From contig CM070599.1 in the NCBI GenBank assembly GCA_036346395.1, positions 39,671,232 through 39,735,231 on the forward strand: 64,000 bases of DNA. The letters are read 5' to 3'. The position numbers and the translations under genes are program-made. Positions 43,787-55,386 of the stretch are shown here, one piece after another. The notes beneath the pieces are model-generated. The model was not told the DNA's origin and searched no databases. It worked only from the letters and a program-made list of their open reading frames with translations. How positions within the stretch are numbered: position 1 is the stretch's first letter; every line of letters starts with the position of its first letter. This DNA comes from Hsuehochloa calcarea (Eukaryota > Streptophyta > Magnoliopsida > Poales > Poaceae).

Positions 43787-44700
43787 ATGGCTTCCGTTCC
43801 ATCTGCTGCGATTCCATTCTCCGGAACAAAGCTTAATGGAAAGAACTACAGTTTGTGGTCTTCACTCATGGATATCACGCTCGATGGTCTCCGCCTATGG
43901 GGACATATTACTGGTACCCGACCTTGTCCGTCGTCGCCGGTTCATCCTCCTTCCAGACAGCCTACTTCTACATCTCCTACAGATGATGAGGCCGCCAAGG
44001 AGGCAGAAGCTGCTGCTGCTGCTGATGAGGCTTTTCAATATGCCATAAACGCTTTTGAGCGCTGGTGTACTGATGAAGCCCGTGTTTGAGCCATCCTGGT
44101 AGTCAGCGTCGACGACTCCATCCAACCAGACATCGTTGGTCTGCGTGCCACTCGTCAGATCTGGGAGTATTTGCGTGAGCAATACCAGCAGAGCAGCGAT
44201 GCTCAGTTCTTTTCGCTTCAGCGTGAGTTGGAGACACTTCGCCAGGAGGACTCTTCCGTCTACGATTTCTTCCGAGCCCTGGCCAGTCTCTGGCGCCAGC
44301 TGGATGAGCTGGCTTCTCCGCTCTGCCAAGCGTGTCATAAAGTACAAAAGGCGGATCGTGATCGCCTTCGTCTTTATGATTTCGTCTACCGTCTCCGCCC
44401 AGAGTTTGAGCCTATCAGGGCTCAGCTGTTGAGCCGTTCACCACGATCGACAGTTACCGAGGCTCTTTCGATGCTTCGTGCTGAGGAGCTTCGTCGCGGG
44501 TTAGCAGCACAGTTTGTTCCGGCTGTGCTTGCTGCCTCTTCTTCTTTGACTACACCAGCGGTTTCTGCTTCGACTACAGTTCCTCCTCAGATGTCTATTT
44601 CTGCTTCTGTTTTTGCACCAACTGGGGTTTAGTGCAATTATTGCAAGAACTTCGGGTACGACTACCAGCGTTGTGCGGTGCAAAAAAAGCAAAACAAGGC
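43787..44700 (+). pseudogene. Outer Copia gag region
   Basis: It opens with MASVPSAAIPFSGTKLNGKN then YSLWSSLMDITLDGLRLWGH, the usual start of plant Copia gag. A TGA at about 44087 breaks it. It continues with RATRQIWEYLREQYQQSSDA and QLDELASPLC to a TAG at 44630-44632. A zinc knuckle follows, CNYCKNFGYDYQRC, in which Tyr replaces the His. The three changes together mean that no normal Gag is made. Confidence 0.82.
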
Positions 44701-44879
44701 ATGTGAAGGTCCACGCTCCAAGGGAGAGCAGGGAGGTCCTTCCTTGACTGGAGGACAGACCAGCACATCAGGATCTTCTCAGCGAGGTGACTCTGTTTAG
44801 CAGCTCTGTGAGGCTCTACTTCAGCAGCTCTCTCATAGCTCAGCAGGTTCTGCCGGTCTAGCTCAGACGTCTCCTCCAG

Positions 44880-47084
44880 GTACCTCTTGGGTTCTAGATT
44901 TTGGTGCCTCTTTCCACATGACACCGGATTCCACATCTCTCACTTCAGTAGGATCTCCTGTTTTTCCCATCTCTGTTCAGACAGCTGACGGTACTCCTCT
45001 ATCTGTCAGCTGTCAGGGCACTCTTTTGTCCACTGATTTTTCTGTTCCAGCTGTTTTCCATGTTCCCCAGCTTACCATGCAGCTTCTCTCGGTGGGATAG
45101 CTCACTGATATCGGCTGTAGGGTTGGTTTTGACTCCCACACCTGTTTCATTCAGGATTGACAGACAGGAATGGTACTTGGAACTGGCCGGCGCCGTAGGG
45201 TTCATCAGGGTCTCTACATACTTGATCGCCTCCATCTTCCGTCCACTTCAGTTGCTCCTGTCACTCCTACGTCTACTTCCCCCACCACTGCTGCCACCAC
45301 CTCTGGCGTCTTTTCGCAGTGGCATCACCGTTTAGATCACTTGTGTGGTTCCCGCCTTTCTTTATTAGTTCGTAAGGGTGTTCTTGGACGTGTTACTGTT
45401 GACACGGCCATGTTTTGACAGGGTTGTAAGCTGGGCAAGCAGCTACACCTTCCTTATCATTCTAGTGAGTCCTTATCTTCTCGTCCTTTTAACTTAGTTC
45501 ATTCCGATGTATGGAGACCTGCACCTATTGTCTCTAAACGCGGGTATAAATCTTATGTTATCTTCATTGATGATTATTCCGGTTTTACATAGATTTTCCC
45601 TATCTCTAATCGTGGTCAGTTTCTTGCGATCTATCATAGTTTTGCAACGATGGTTCGTACTCAGTTTGATTCTACCATTCGTATTTTTGCAGTGATTCTG
45701 TTGGCGAGTACTGTTCTGGCGCTTTTTGACATTTTCTTTCTGAGCAGGGCACTCTTTACCAGTCTTCTTGTCCTGGTGCTCATACTCAGAATGGGGTTGC
45801 TAAGCGCAAACATCGTCATCTAATTGAGATTGCTCGCACTCTTCTTCTTGTCTCTCATGTTCCACCACAGTTCTGGGCTGAGGCTATTTCTACGGCTGCA
45901 TATCTCATCAATATGTAGCCTTTCACTGCTCTTAAGGGTGTCAGTCCTATAGAGCGTCTCTACTCTCAAGCCCCCTAGTACACTCACCTTCGTGTTTTTT
46001 GTTGTACTTGTTTTGTTCTGCTGCAGCCTCGTGAGCGCACTAAACTATCGGCTCAGTCAGTTGAGTGTGTGTTTATTGGTTATAGTTTTGAGCATAAGGG
46101 TTATGGCCATTGGGATCCTTCTGCTCGACGGATCAAGATTTCACGAGACGTTGTCTTTGATGAATCTCGACCTTTCTTCTATAGAGATTCGGATTCTTCT
46201 CATGTTTCCACTGTTGAGTCGATTTCATGGTTGTCTCTTTCGGACTCTTCACCTATTTCTCCACTATCACAGTCTTCCCTTGGTCTGCTTCCAGTGGTTC
46301 CTTCTGTACCTCCGCCTTCGGTGGTGCCTCCTATAGCACCGCCTCTGGTTCCCACAGCACCATCATCTCGTTTCTCTGGTGTTCACTACTCCAGACGTCC
46401 TCGTCCTTCATCAGTCTCCTCTTCTGGTATCTTACCGACACCCACTTCTGATCATCCTTACATTCTTCGTGATTGGGCATTCCTTCGACCTCCTGATCGT
46501 CTTGGATTTGCTCCAATAGCTCATGCTCTCTCTGTCACTGAGCTTAGTTCTTATCATGAGGCTGCTCCTTATTCTGAGTGGCAGCTTGCTATGGCAGAAG
46601 AGCTTGATGCTCTTCGACGTACGGAGACTTGGGATATTGTATCGACCCCTGTACATGCTCGTCCGATCACGTGCAAGTGGGTGTACAAGATTAAGACCCG
46701 ATCTGATGGTACTATTGAGCGCTATAAGGCTCGTCTTGTGGCCCGCGGTTTTCAACAGGAGTATGGTGGGAACTACGATGAGACTTTTGCCCCTGTTGCC
46801 CATATGACCACTGTTCGCACTCTTGTTGCGGTTGCCTCGGTTCGCCGGTGGTCTATCTCCCAGCTGGATGTTAAGAATGCTTTTCTTAATGGTGCTTTGC
46901 ATGAGGAAGTCTACATGCAGCCACCACCTGGGTATTATGTTCTTGATGGGCATGTCTGTCGTCTTCGTCGTGCTCTTTATGGCCTCAAACAGGCTCCTCG
47001 TGCCTGGTTTACACGTTTTACCTCAGTGATTACTGTTGTTGGTTTCACTGTCAGTTCCCACGATCCTGCTCTTTTTGTCCATAT
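44880..47084 (+). pseudogene. Outer Copia pol, 5' part: protease, integrase, first half of RT
   Basis: The protease motif reads WVLDFGASFHMT, where DSGA is expected. Integrase shows HRLDH, LVHSDVWRPAPIVSKRGYKS, FIDDYSGFT and, after a frameshift, DSVGEY. The third catalytic residue is Lys (NGVAKRKHRH instead of NGVAERKHRH). The RT half (46069-47084) is open for over 330 codons with WQLAMAEELDALRRTETWDI, CKWVYKIKTRSDGTIERYKA, LDVKNAFLNGALHEEVYMQP and GLKQAPRAWF, up to FVHI. The second Copia element is inserted there. Several stops lie between 45100 and 46010. Confidence 0.88.
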
Positions 47085-48695
47085 TCCGGATGTGGTTTCA
47101 TCATTTTGGAGCTCCAGTCAAAAGTTCTATTGAGTTGAAAATTCCGAAGGTTTGGATTTTCAAGCTAGATTTTAGCTAAGTCTTTTGACCTGGATCGACC
47201 ACGTTGTGGGAGCGGTCCGCCGACTGATATCGGTCGGACCGGCCTTGTGGGGCGATCGGGCCAAGCAATGGCTTGGAGGTAAGCCAAGTTCGCATTGATG
47301 CGTGTTGATTGTGTTTATGCTTAGTTATCAATGCTTTATTGTTGCATATTGCATTGTGGAACTAACGTGGGTCAAGTTGTGAAGAACTTGTTCCGGAAGC
47401 GGTTTGTTTGTCTATTCTTGTGCGGGTGGCTTGCGTGTCAACGGCGTCAGCGGTGAGTGGATCGGGACTACGCTTGGAGAAGTGAGGTCGAGCGATCGGG
47501 GATACGGGTGGTCGTGTGACTCAAGCATGGTGCGAGATGGGCAAGATGGATCAAGCGGGTGGTTGATGCAATTTGGTTGGATCGGCGGTGCGGATATCGG
47601 TGCGAGTCTGCGGGAGGTTCCGATGGGATTCGGACAAGAGAGGCTTGGCGTCGATGAGAACCGCTGATCAACCTACACGTGGTGAAGCAGGCGATTGCTT
47701 CAACAGATTTGTGTGGGTCCCATGTGTGAGTGGGCCCCAAATGTGAAACTCTAGTCCTCTCTAGTATAAATAGGAAAGGGGGAGAAGGAAAACCTTTGAG
47801 GCATTCATTTGGTTTCTTCCCTTGCTTTTCTAGGGTTAGGGTTTGGAGAGGAAGAGAGGAGAGATTGTATGCTCCTTGGGTGAGCTCTTGTCCTCCTAGT
47901 TGGAGTGGCTTTGTAAGCAACTTGTGAGATCAATCAATCTTGTGATGCTTGCTTGAGAGATCTTTTGTCTCCTCTTGTGTTCTTCTCTCAATTGGATGAA
48001 TTTGGTGCTTCCTTGATTCAAGGGTTTATACTTGGTCTCTTGACCCATTTTGTCTTGCTTTGGTGTGTGCAAATACTCCTAGAATCATCTAGACCATCAA
48101 TCCCCACAAGCAAGTCTTGAATCAAAGATTTTCATATTTCTAGGGTTTGTGCACTTCTTTGTTTAATCCTTGAGAGATTGTTTTGAAGTGGATCGATGGA
48201 TCGTCGCTAGAAATAGGTCTCCAATATCATTAGGGATGTGTGCTCGAAATTTGGTCAAGTTTCATTGGTTGAATCAAAAGTTGGATCAAATTTCGTTTTG
48301 GATTTGGGGTGGATTTTTGAAGATTGGTGAACCGGTCGACTGGTCGGTCTTATGCGGCGGTCCGACCGCCGCGATATTCAGAGCCATTATCTGTAGGTCG
48401 AAGCTGCCCACCGGTCCGACCGACTAGTTCTTGGTCGACCATGGTTGAACGTCGGTCGATCGCCTTGGTAACCGGTCCGACCGCCGGTGCCAGATCGACC
48501 CTTTGAGTTTAAGTCTCCACATTTGTGTCGTGTGGTTGTCGGGGTTTGTCGAGTTCAAGCACAAGGCTTCATTGTGTGCTTCTCGATCTTCTTAGCTCTC
48601 ATAGCTAAAGGAGTAAAGTTCGTGTTGAATTCGACTTAGGCGAGAAAATTGTGAAATTTCCTATTCACCCCCCTCGATCGCCTTTAGGTCCTACA
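47085..48695 (+). repeat. 5' LTR of inner Copia (5'-truncated)
   Basis: Collinear with 52773-54134 and continuing ~266 bp further to CTACA at 48695. It includes a TATA box TATAAATA (47765-47772) with a telobox-like AGGGTTAGGGTTT ~65 bp downstream, and several near-palindromic CGGTCCGACCG motifs. Compared with its partner it has many single-base losses. Confidence 0.85.
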
Positions 48696-49001
48696 AGTGG
48701 TATCGAGCCGGTTAGCTCTTTTCTATAGATCTTAACCGGTCTTTGGAGCCATGGCGATCGAGCGATATTCAATCGAGCCACATGTTTTGATGGAGTTGAT
48801 TTTGCGTATTGGAAGGCCGAATGGAGGCCTACATCGAGGCTCAAGGGCACGCGATTTGGCTTAAGGTAAAAACCCTTATGTCGTGCGGTAGATGACAATT
48901 TGATCACTCGGATGTGGAGAACAACAATGAGGGCTCGAATTTTTGATTCAAGGCCTTAGTCGATCGGAGTTTGAGCGTGTCGCTCATTTCTTTGTCTGCT
49001 C

Positions 49002-50801
49002 ATGAGATCGCGGACTCTTTGTGATTATCATGAAGGGTCCACTGCGATCAAGGAAGTGAGACAGAACCAGCTTAAGAAAGCATACTCCAAGATCGAGCAA
49101 AGACCTGGTGAATCTTTAGATGAGCTGTGGGGGAGATTTTCTAAAATTCTTCATGATCTCCGCGTTGTTGATCTTGTATTTTCTGAGTCTGAAAATGCAC
49201 GTCAGATTTTGGGTGCTTTAGATGTCAGCCGAGTCCTTGAAGCCCTAGAAGATGTGAGCATGGATGATGTGGAGACAAACTATCGCAAGAAGACAAACTA
49301 TCGCAAGAAGATGTGAGCATGGATGATGTGGACTCGGAGGTGGAGGACGACGAGAGTGAAGTCCAAGAAGACAAACTATCGCAAGTTTGTCAGCCGAGTC
49401 CTTGAAGCCCTAGAAGATGTGAGCATGGATGATGTGGACTCGGAGGTGGAGGACGACGAGAGTGACTCCCGTGGCAAGAAGAAGGCACGTGATTTCACAG
49501 GCATGTGCTTTATGGCTAAGAACAGCCACGACAGCTACTCCTCCAACAGCGAGGATCCTTTCAGTGATCCCGATGAGGTATGCCCTTCACTTCCTGACAT
49601 GAAAAGGGCTTTAGTGCTTGCTGAACAAAAATTGCATAAGCAAGCTAAAGTGATCAAGAAACAGGATACAATGATTGATAATTTGAACCTAGAAGTGGTT
49701 AGGCTCAAATCCATTAATCCGATGATTTACGTGATTCATGCTCTAGCTTGCTTAATGTATCAAGCTTAAATGATGCTCATTCCTCTGTTGAAAAACAATT
49801 GGAAAATGCTCTTGTCGAACTAGAAGCTCTCAAGTCTAGTTTCATTTGCATGGATACCATTCCGCTTGGTGTGATTGCTTTAGATGCTATTCCTTTAACT
49901 TGCTCAAAGCTGTGCTTTGCTAGAATTAAAATTGGATAGCTCTTTGAAAGAATTGCAAAAATTTGATGCTAGTCACACTTGTTCTCATTGTAAGAATAAT
50001 CGAATTAAAATGCAAGAGATGGTGAAATGGTTGCTTATTCTAGAATTGCCTCTTGTGAAAATTGCCTTAAGCTTACAATTGAGATTGAAGCTTTAAACAA
50101 GACTCTTGAAGAGAAAGCTAAAATTGAAAGATCTTTGTCTCTTACTGCTTCCAAGAAAGTTATTGATTCTTCCTCTTGTATGTTGCATCTTTGAAATTGA
50201 TATTGCTATTGGTAAGATACAAGAGGCTTTTAGAGTCAAATTTAAGGAGCAGTTGAATAGGATTGGAGAGTCCTATTGTGTGTCTTGTGAGGCTCTTAAA
50301 GTGGAAGTGGATCTTCTTAAGAGCAAACATGTTGAGGAAATCGATTCTAAAAAGTGCTCCAATTGTGGAGTTTTGGCAAAAGAGAACGATTACCTCAAAA
50401 TGACTCTTGAGAAGTTTTCTAGTGGGAAAAAGAAGCTCAACTTGATTCTAGATCAATCCAATGTGAGTGTGAAAAACAGTGGCTTAGGTTTTAAGTCCCT
50501 AGAGCTTTCCAAGAATCTCCCACCAAAGATTGCTAGAGTTGTAAAAAGTGGTTTGGTTGAGCAAGAATCTTCTTTGACTTCAAAGGTTGTTCATAAAGCT
50601 GTAGGTTCTGCTCAATCTCTTTCTAGCAAGAATGGTGCTTCTGTTTCACCAGTACGGACCCCTCAAAAGGTCAAGTACCATTGCACCTTCTGCGAGAAAG
50701 AGGGCCACACGGTTGAGTTTTGCTTTCGGAGAGCAAAGATTGAGAGGAAAGAGAGAATGAGCACTTTGAGATCCATTAGAGGAGTCTCTTCTTGTTTGTA
50801 A
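49002..50801 (+). pseudogene. Inner Copia gag (SIRE-like), rearranged
   Basis: The first part (49002-49316) has AIKEVRQNQLKKAYSKIEQR, PGESLDELWGRF and KILHDLRVV, as in UBN2-type Copia gag. At 49224-49440 short blocks are duplicated and shuffled (see findings), breaking the frame. The next frame continues (GKKKARDFTGMCFMAKN, then a coiled-coil-like region) with stops. The last piece (50106-50801) ends with the zinc knuckle CTFCEKEGHTVEFC followed by FRRAKIERKER. No protease, integrase or RT follows. Confidence 0.75.
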
Positions 50802-52506
50802 TCTCTAGAGAGGCGACCTATTCAACGTACCATTTATAGGCCTAGGTTTGTAGAGAACTCTGTTGACTCTTTTGGTGGGTCCAGCGTGATTTGGTCTTGG
50901 ATATCATGAGGATAGACCACGGGTAGCACCTAGACAGGGGGAGTATCGGTCTTTTGGTAGATCGTTTTGGAGAGGTTCAGGTGGTGCTCATGGGCATTCT
51001 TATGATTTTGTGCCTAATCATTTTTCTGCTGCTCCTTTTGCTATTCCCAGGCCTCGTCCATCTCGAGATGGACACCCGGATCCTTTATCTCAAATCGATC
51101 TTGAGGCATGGATGTTTTGAGGAATTTGCTATTTCATTTTCATTGTATCATAATGTATTTTTATTTCAAATGTCGTGCATTGCATAATAAAAATTGTGGA
51201 GCTTTGAGTATTATCCTTGTATGGCTTGTTTTCATACTCTATACCTTGTCATATCAAGTGATAGTCTGTTGGACTTCTTTTATGGCTCTTCGTGTTTTGG
51301 CTTAGCTTTTCCCTTGCTAGCTTTATATCTGTGAGCAAATTGAATCGAATCATGTCTTGTTGGATCTTGTGACTAGTTTTGCTCTAGTGATCCTCTTATG
51401 ATTCTTGCCATGTCTTACAAGCTGAATTGAGTCTTGAACTTATTTTGAGATGAAAAATGAGCTTTTTATCTTCTTAAGTCAAGCAAATAAAAAAAAGATT
51501 TTTCGTGCGAAAAAGCGATCTCACCAATCCTTTCTCATGAGACGGCTTGCCATTGCACTAGGCATGAACTCAGGGGGAGTTTTGGATGACCTAGACCACT
51601 CTTTTAAGCTTATCGCTTGAGATGGTCGCGGCAAGGCTTGAGATCTAGCACAGTAAAAAAGAGAAAGAAAAAGAAAAAATTGCCCAAAAAGGGCTAAGTG
51701 CTTGAGCTTTGCTTCAAAAGAATTCTCTTAATGCTCAAAATGCCTCAGTTCCTGTTTTGAGTCTCTTTTTGCTTATAGACATGGCTTGACTCATTTTTGG
51801 TTGCTTTTAGTGAATCTATGACATTGAGCAACCTTTCATAGTTTTTATTCTGTTAATCTCAGATTTCTGCTATCTTGGTGTTAGCTTTGCAGTACATGTT
51901 TTGCCATGATTGGATATAGCTTCTACTCTTTATATGGCTTGGTATATGTCTTGTACTGTCTACATAGATAATGGTCATGGCTCCTTTTGCTAAATTTCAA
52001 ATAAAGTTATTTCTTCATGCTCGTTCTTCTCTCATGCATCTTGATGAATTCATTGTCAAAGGGGGAGAAGGATTGAAGAAAATGCTGCTTTGGAGCTTTT
52101 GGTTCACATAAGGTTTCATGCATAAAAGAACACACACACACACACACACACAAAAAAAAAATTTGTGAACCCTTTGAAAATTTGTGATCATAGTGAGTTG
52201 AGTCTCTGGGTTTTATTGCCTTTTTCTGAGTTGAATTGCAATTCAAGAAGACTCACAATGATCAAAGGTCAAATAGAACTTATTGTCTTTCATATGGACC
52301 TTAGTGAGATTTTTGGCCATCTTCTGGAATTTGAATCCTTTTGTGCCTTCAATGCCTTATCTCACTTGCTTACACTATTCTGAAGCCAGCTTGGTCGGTT
52401 CCTAAGCTTTTTCTTGCTTATGGACCAAGTTGTGCCTTTATGCTTGCAGCGATTTTACTTTTCATTTGAAAACCGTATTTTCTTGAAAATTGCCAATGTG
52501 TTCATC
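50802..52506 (+). other. Non-coding 3' region of inner Copia
   Basis: About 1.7 kb between gag and the polypurine tract where pol would be. Only short frames occur. A CA dinucleotide run (52131-52151) and several G-rich AGGGGGAG motifs (for example near 51570 and 52058) are visible. Confidence 0.6.
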
Positions 52507-52517
52507 AAGGGGGAGAT

Positions 52518-54134
52518 TGTGGATATCGTGAGGATATGTGCACGATCTCGGGATGATGAGTCAATTGGCAATGGCTTTGTTGGTTTGCAAAATCTCGCGT
52601 TTTCGGGGTTTGCTTCTTCTTTGTCGGACCACGATGATGCGGCCAGGTGGAAATGGCGGTCGGACCGCTGTGGGACGATCGGGCGGCGATGGTGGCGGTC
52701 GGACCGGTCTGACCTAAAATTGGATTTTGGAGCTAATCCAAAAATAGGTTGTGTAGGTAGGTGAGGGGAGTCTCCTGGATGTGGTTTCATCATTTTTGGA
52801 GCTCCCAGTCAAAAGTTCTATTGAGTTGAAAATTCCAGAAGGTTTCGGATTTTCAAGCTAGATTTTAGCTAAGTCTTTTTGGCCGGTCGGCCATTGTTGT
52901 GGGAGCGGTCCGACCGGCCTGATATCGGTCGGACCGGCCTTGTGGGGCGGTCAGACCGGCAATGGCTTGGAGGTAAGCCAAGTTCGCATTGATGCGTGTT
53001 GATTGTGTTTTATGCTTAGTTATCAATGCTTTATTGTTGCATATTGCATTGTGGAACTAACGTGGGTCAAGTTGTGAAGAACTTGTTCCCGGAAACGGTT
53101 TGTTTGTCTATTGCTGTGCGGTGGGTTTGCGTGTCAACGGCGTCAGCGGTGAGTGGATCGGGACTACGCTTGGAGAGCCGAGGTCCGAACGATCGGGGAT
53201 CTGGGTGGTCGTGTGACTCAAGCATGGTGCGAGATGGGCAAGATGGATCGAGCGGGTGGTTGATGCAATTTGGTTGGATCGGCGGTGCGGATATCGGTGC
53301 GAGTCTCTGGGAGGTTCCGATGGGATTCGGACAAGAGAGGCTTGGCGTCGATGAGAACCGCTGATCAACCTACACGTGGTGAAGCAGGCGATTGCTTCAA
53401 CAGATTTGTGTGGGTCCCATGTGTGAGTGGGCCCCAAATGTGAAACTCTAGTCCTCTCTAGTATAAATAGGAAAGGGGGAGAAGGAAAACCTTTGAGGCA
53501 TTCATTTGGTTTCTTCCCTTGCTTTTCTAGGGTTAGGGTTTGGAGAGGAAGAGAGGGAGAGATTGTATGCTCCTTGGGTGAGCTCTTGTCCTCCTAGTTG
53601 GAGTGGCTTTGTAAGCAACTTGTGAGATCAATCAATCTTGTGATGCTTGCTTGAGAGATCTTTTGTCTCCTCTTGTGTTCTTCTCTCAATTGGATGAATT
53701 TGGTGCTTCCTTGATTCAAGGGTTTATACTTGGTCTCTTGACCCATTTTGTCTTGCTTTGGTGTGTGGAAATACTCCTAGAATCATCTAGACCATCAATC
53801 CCCACAAGCAAGTCTTGAATCAAAGATTTTCATATTTCTAGGGTTTGTGCACTTCTTTGTTTAATCCTTGAGAGATTGTTTCTGCGAAGTGGATCTGATG
53901 GATCGTCGCTAGAAATAGGTCTCCAATATCATTAGGGAGGTGTGCTCGAAATTTGGTCAAGTTTCATTGGTTGAATCAAAAGTTGGATCAAATTTCGTTT
54001 TGGATTTGGGGTGGATTTTTGATCTTTGGTGAACCGGTCCGACGGTCTTGTAATGATCGGTCCGATCACCAGTATATTCGCATCACTGCTCACGGGTCGA
54101 ACCGTTGTCCACCGGTCGACCGCCTTGACTAGTT
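52518..54134 (+). repeat. 3' LTR of inner Copia (3'-truncated)
   Basis: It follows the polypurine tract and starts TGTGGATATCG. It matches the other LTR from 52773 on. It breaks off at 54134 after GACTAGTT, about 266 bp short of the LTR end. TATAAATA is at 53462-53469. It has more complete CGGTCCGACCG-type motifs than its partner. Confidence 0.85.
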
Positions 54135-55116
54135 ATATCTCATCTCGGAGTAGGACACTGCTTCTTCTGTATGTTGATGACGTGCTCATCACTGGTGATG
54201 ATTCCTCCTTCATCACATATGTGAAGAAGCATCTTAGTGAGCAGTTTTTGATGACCGATCTTGGTTCTCTTACATACTTTCTTGGGATTGAGGTTTCTTC
54301 CATGCCTGAGGGCTACTACCTCTCCCAGCAGAAGTATGTCCAGGATCTTCTTGATCGGTCTGGTCTAACTGATACTCGCACTGCTGAGACTCCCATGGAG
54401 CTATCCCTCCAGCTTCGTGCCACTGATGGTGATCTTCTTGAGGATTCTACTTGATATCATCATCTTGTTGGGAGTTTGGTGTACTTTGTGAGCACTCGTC
54501 CTGATATTGCTTATGGTGTTCATATCTTGAGTCAGTTTATGGCCCGTCCTACCCATATTCACTACAGTCACCTTCTCGTGTTCTTCACTACTTGCGTGGG
54601 ACTATCTCTCGTCGTTTGTTTTTCCCTAGCTTCTCCTCACTATAGCTTCAGGCGTACTCTGATACGACCTGGGCTAGTGATCCTTCTGATCGTCGTTCTT
54701 TTTCTGCTTACTATGTTTTTCTTGGCTCCTCCCTGATTGCCTGGAAGACTAAGAAGCAGATTGCAGTTTCCCATTCGAGTGCAGAGACTGAGTTGAGAGC
54801 TATGGCAGCAGTGACAGCAGAGGTTACTTGGTTGAGGTGGCTACTTGCAGATTTTGGAGTACCTGCGGTGAGACCTACGACTCTTTTGTCTGACAGTACA
54901 TGTGCTATCAGTATTGCTCGGGATCCAGTGAAGCATGAGCTCACCAAGCATATTGGTGTGGATGCTTCATACACTCGCTCACAGGTGCAGGAGGGAGTAC
55001 TTGCTTTACAGTTTGTACCATCAGAACTACAGGTTGCTGACTTCTTTACGAAGCCACAGACTAGGACACAACAGTTGTATTTTCTCTCCAAACTCAGTGT
55101 GTGTGATCCACCATAA
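54135..55116 (+). pseudogene. Outer Copia pol, 3' part: RT C-terminus and RNase H
   Basis: It resumes ISSRSRTLLLLYVDDVLITG, containing the catalytic YVDD, then FLMTDLGSLTYFLGIEV and MELSLQL. After a TGA near 54452 comes HHLVGSLVYFVSTRPDIAYG. A frameshifted stretch follows, then RNase H (LIAWKTKKQIAVSHSSAETE, SDSTCAISIARDPVKHELTK) to the stop codon at about 55114-55116. Decayed but easily recognised. Confidence 0.88.
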
Positions 55117-55386
55117 GTTTGGGGGGTGGTGTTAGAATATGACTATATTATATCGGTTTCCTATTATATCAGTTTTCTTATCTGTAACCCTATTTTACTT
55201 CCTATATATTGCCCTCTGGGCTCTTTTGAATATACACACATGATTCATAACACAAGTAGTTCTTAAATGTTGAATTGGCGAGGACAGACCAGACCAGTGT
55301 TGATCTCCAGGGGAAAAAAAGACCAGATGTTTAAAAAAGTTCTGTGGGCAATGTGAAGTACCTCTTTACATAACTGTACTCCGTCA

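Larger units (their letters stand above)
47081..54138 (+). mobile_element. Gag-only Copia element (inner), LTRs truncated at both outer ends, ATAT repeat at junctions
   Basis: The insert (47085-54134) has two collinear LTR copies, a primer site TGGTATCGAGCC (48698-48709), a gag gene and a polypurine tract AAGGGGGAGAT (52507-52517), but no pol. The left LTR lacks its first ~255 bp and the right LTR lacks its last ~266 bp. ATAT stands on both sides (47081-47084, 54135-54138). Removing the insert and one ATAT restores the outer RT sequence FVHI-SSRSRTLLLL exactly. Confidence 0.8.
43010..55257 (+). mobile_element. Copia retrotransposon (outer) with CAAGT TSD, interrupted by a second Copia element
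   Basis: The LTRs are 43015-43136 (122 bp) and 55130-55252 (123 bp), both starting TGTTAGAATA and ending CATAACA. The target duplication CAAGT (43010-43014, 55253-55257) is perfect. A primer site TGGTATCAGAGC (43137-43148) directly follows the 5' LTR, and a G-rich polypurine tract (about 55119-55129) precedes the 3' LTR. Gag, protease, integrase, RT and RNase H occur in Copia order on the plus strand. A 7.05-kb insert (47085-54134) splits RT just before the YVDD block. Removing it leaves about 5.2 kb. Confidence 0.93.

Noticed and set aside
44501..44936. Minus-strand frames opposite Copia gag.
   Set aside because: Shadows of the sense gag/protease region.
47828..47842. Telomere-like AGGGTTAGGG, considered as an interstitial telomere.
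   Set aside because: Only two units, found in both LTR copies downstream of the TATA box. A telobox-type promoter motif is more likely.
53026..53364. 112-codon frame, also present at 47404-47667, seemingly conserved.
   Set aside because: The two places are LTR copies of one element, so the match comes from LTR identity. The frame has no domain and differs upstream.
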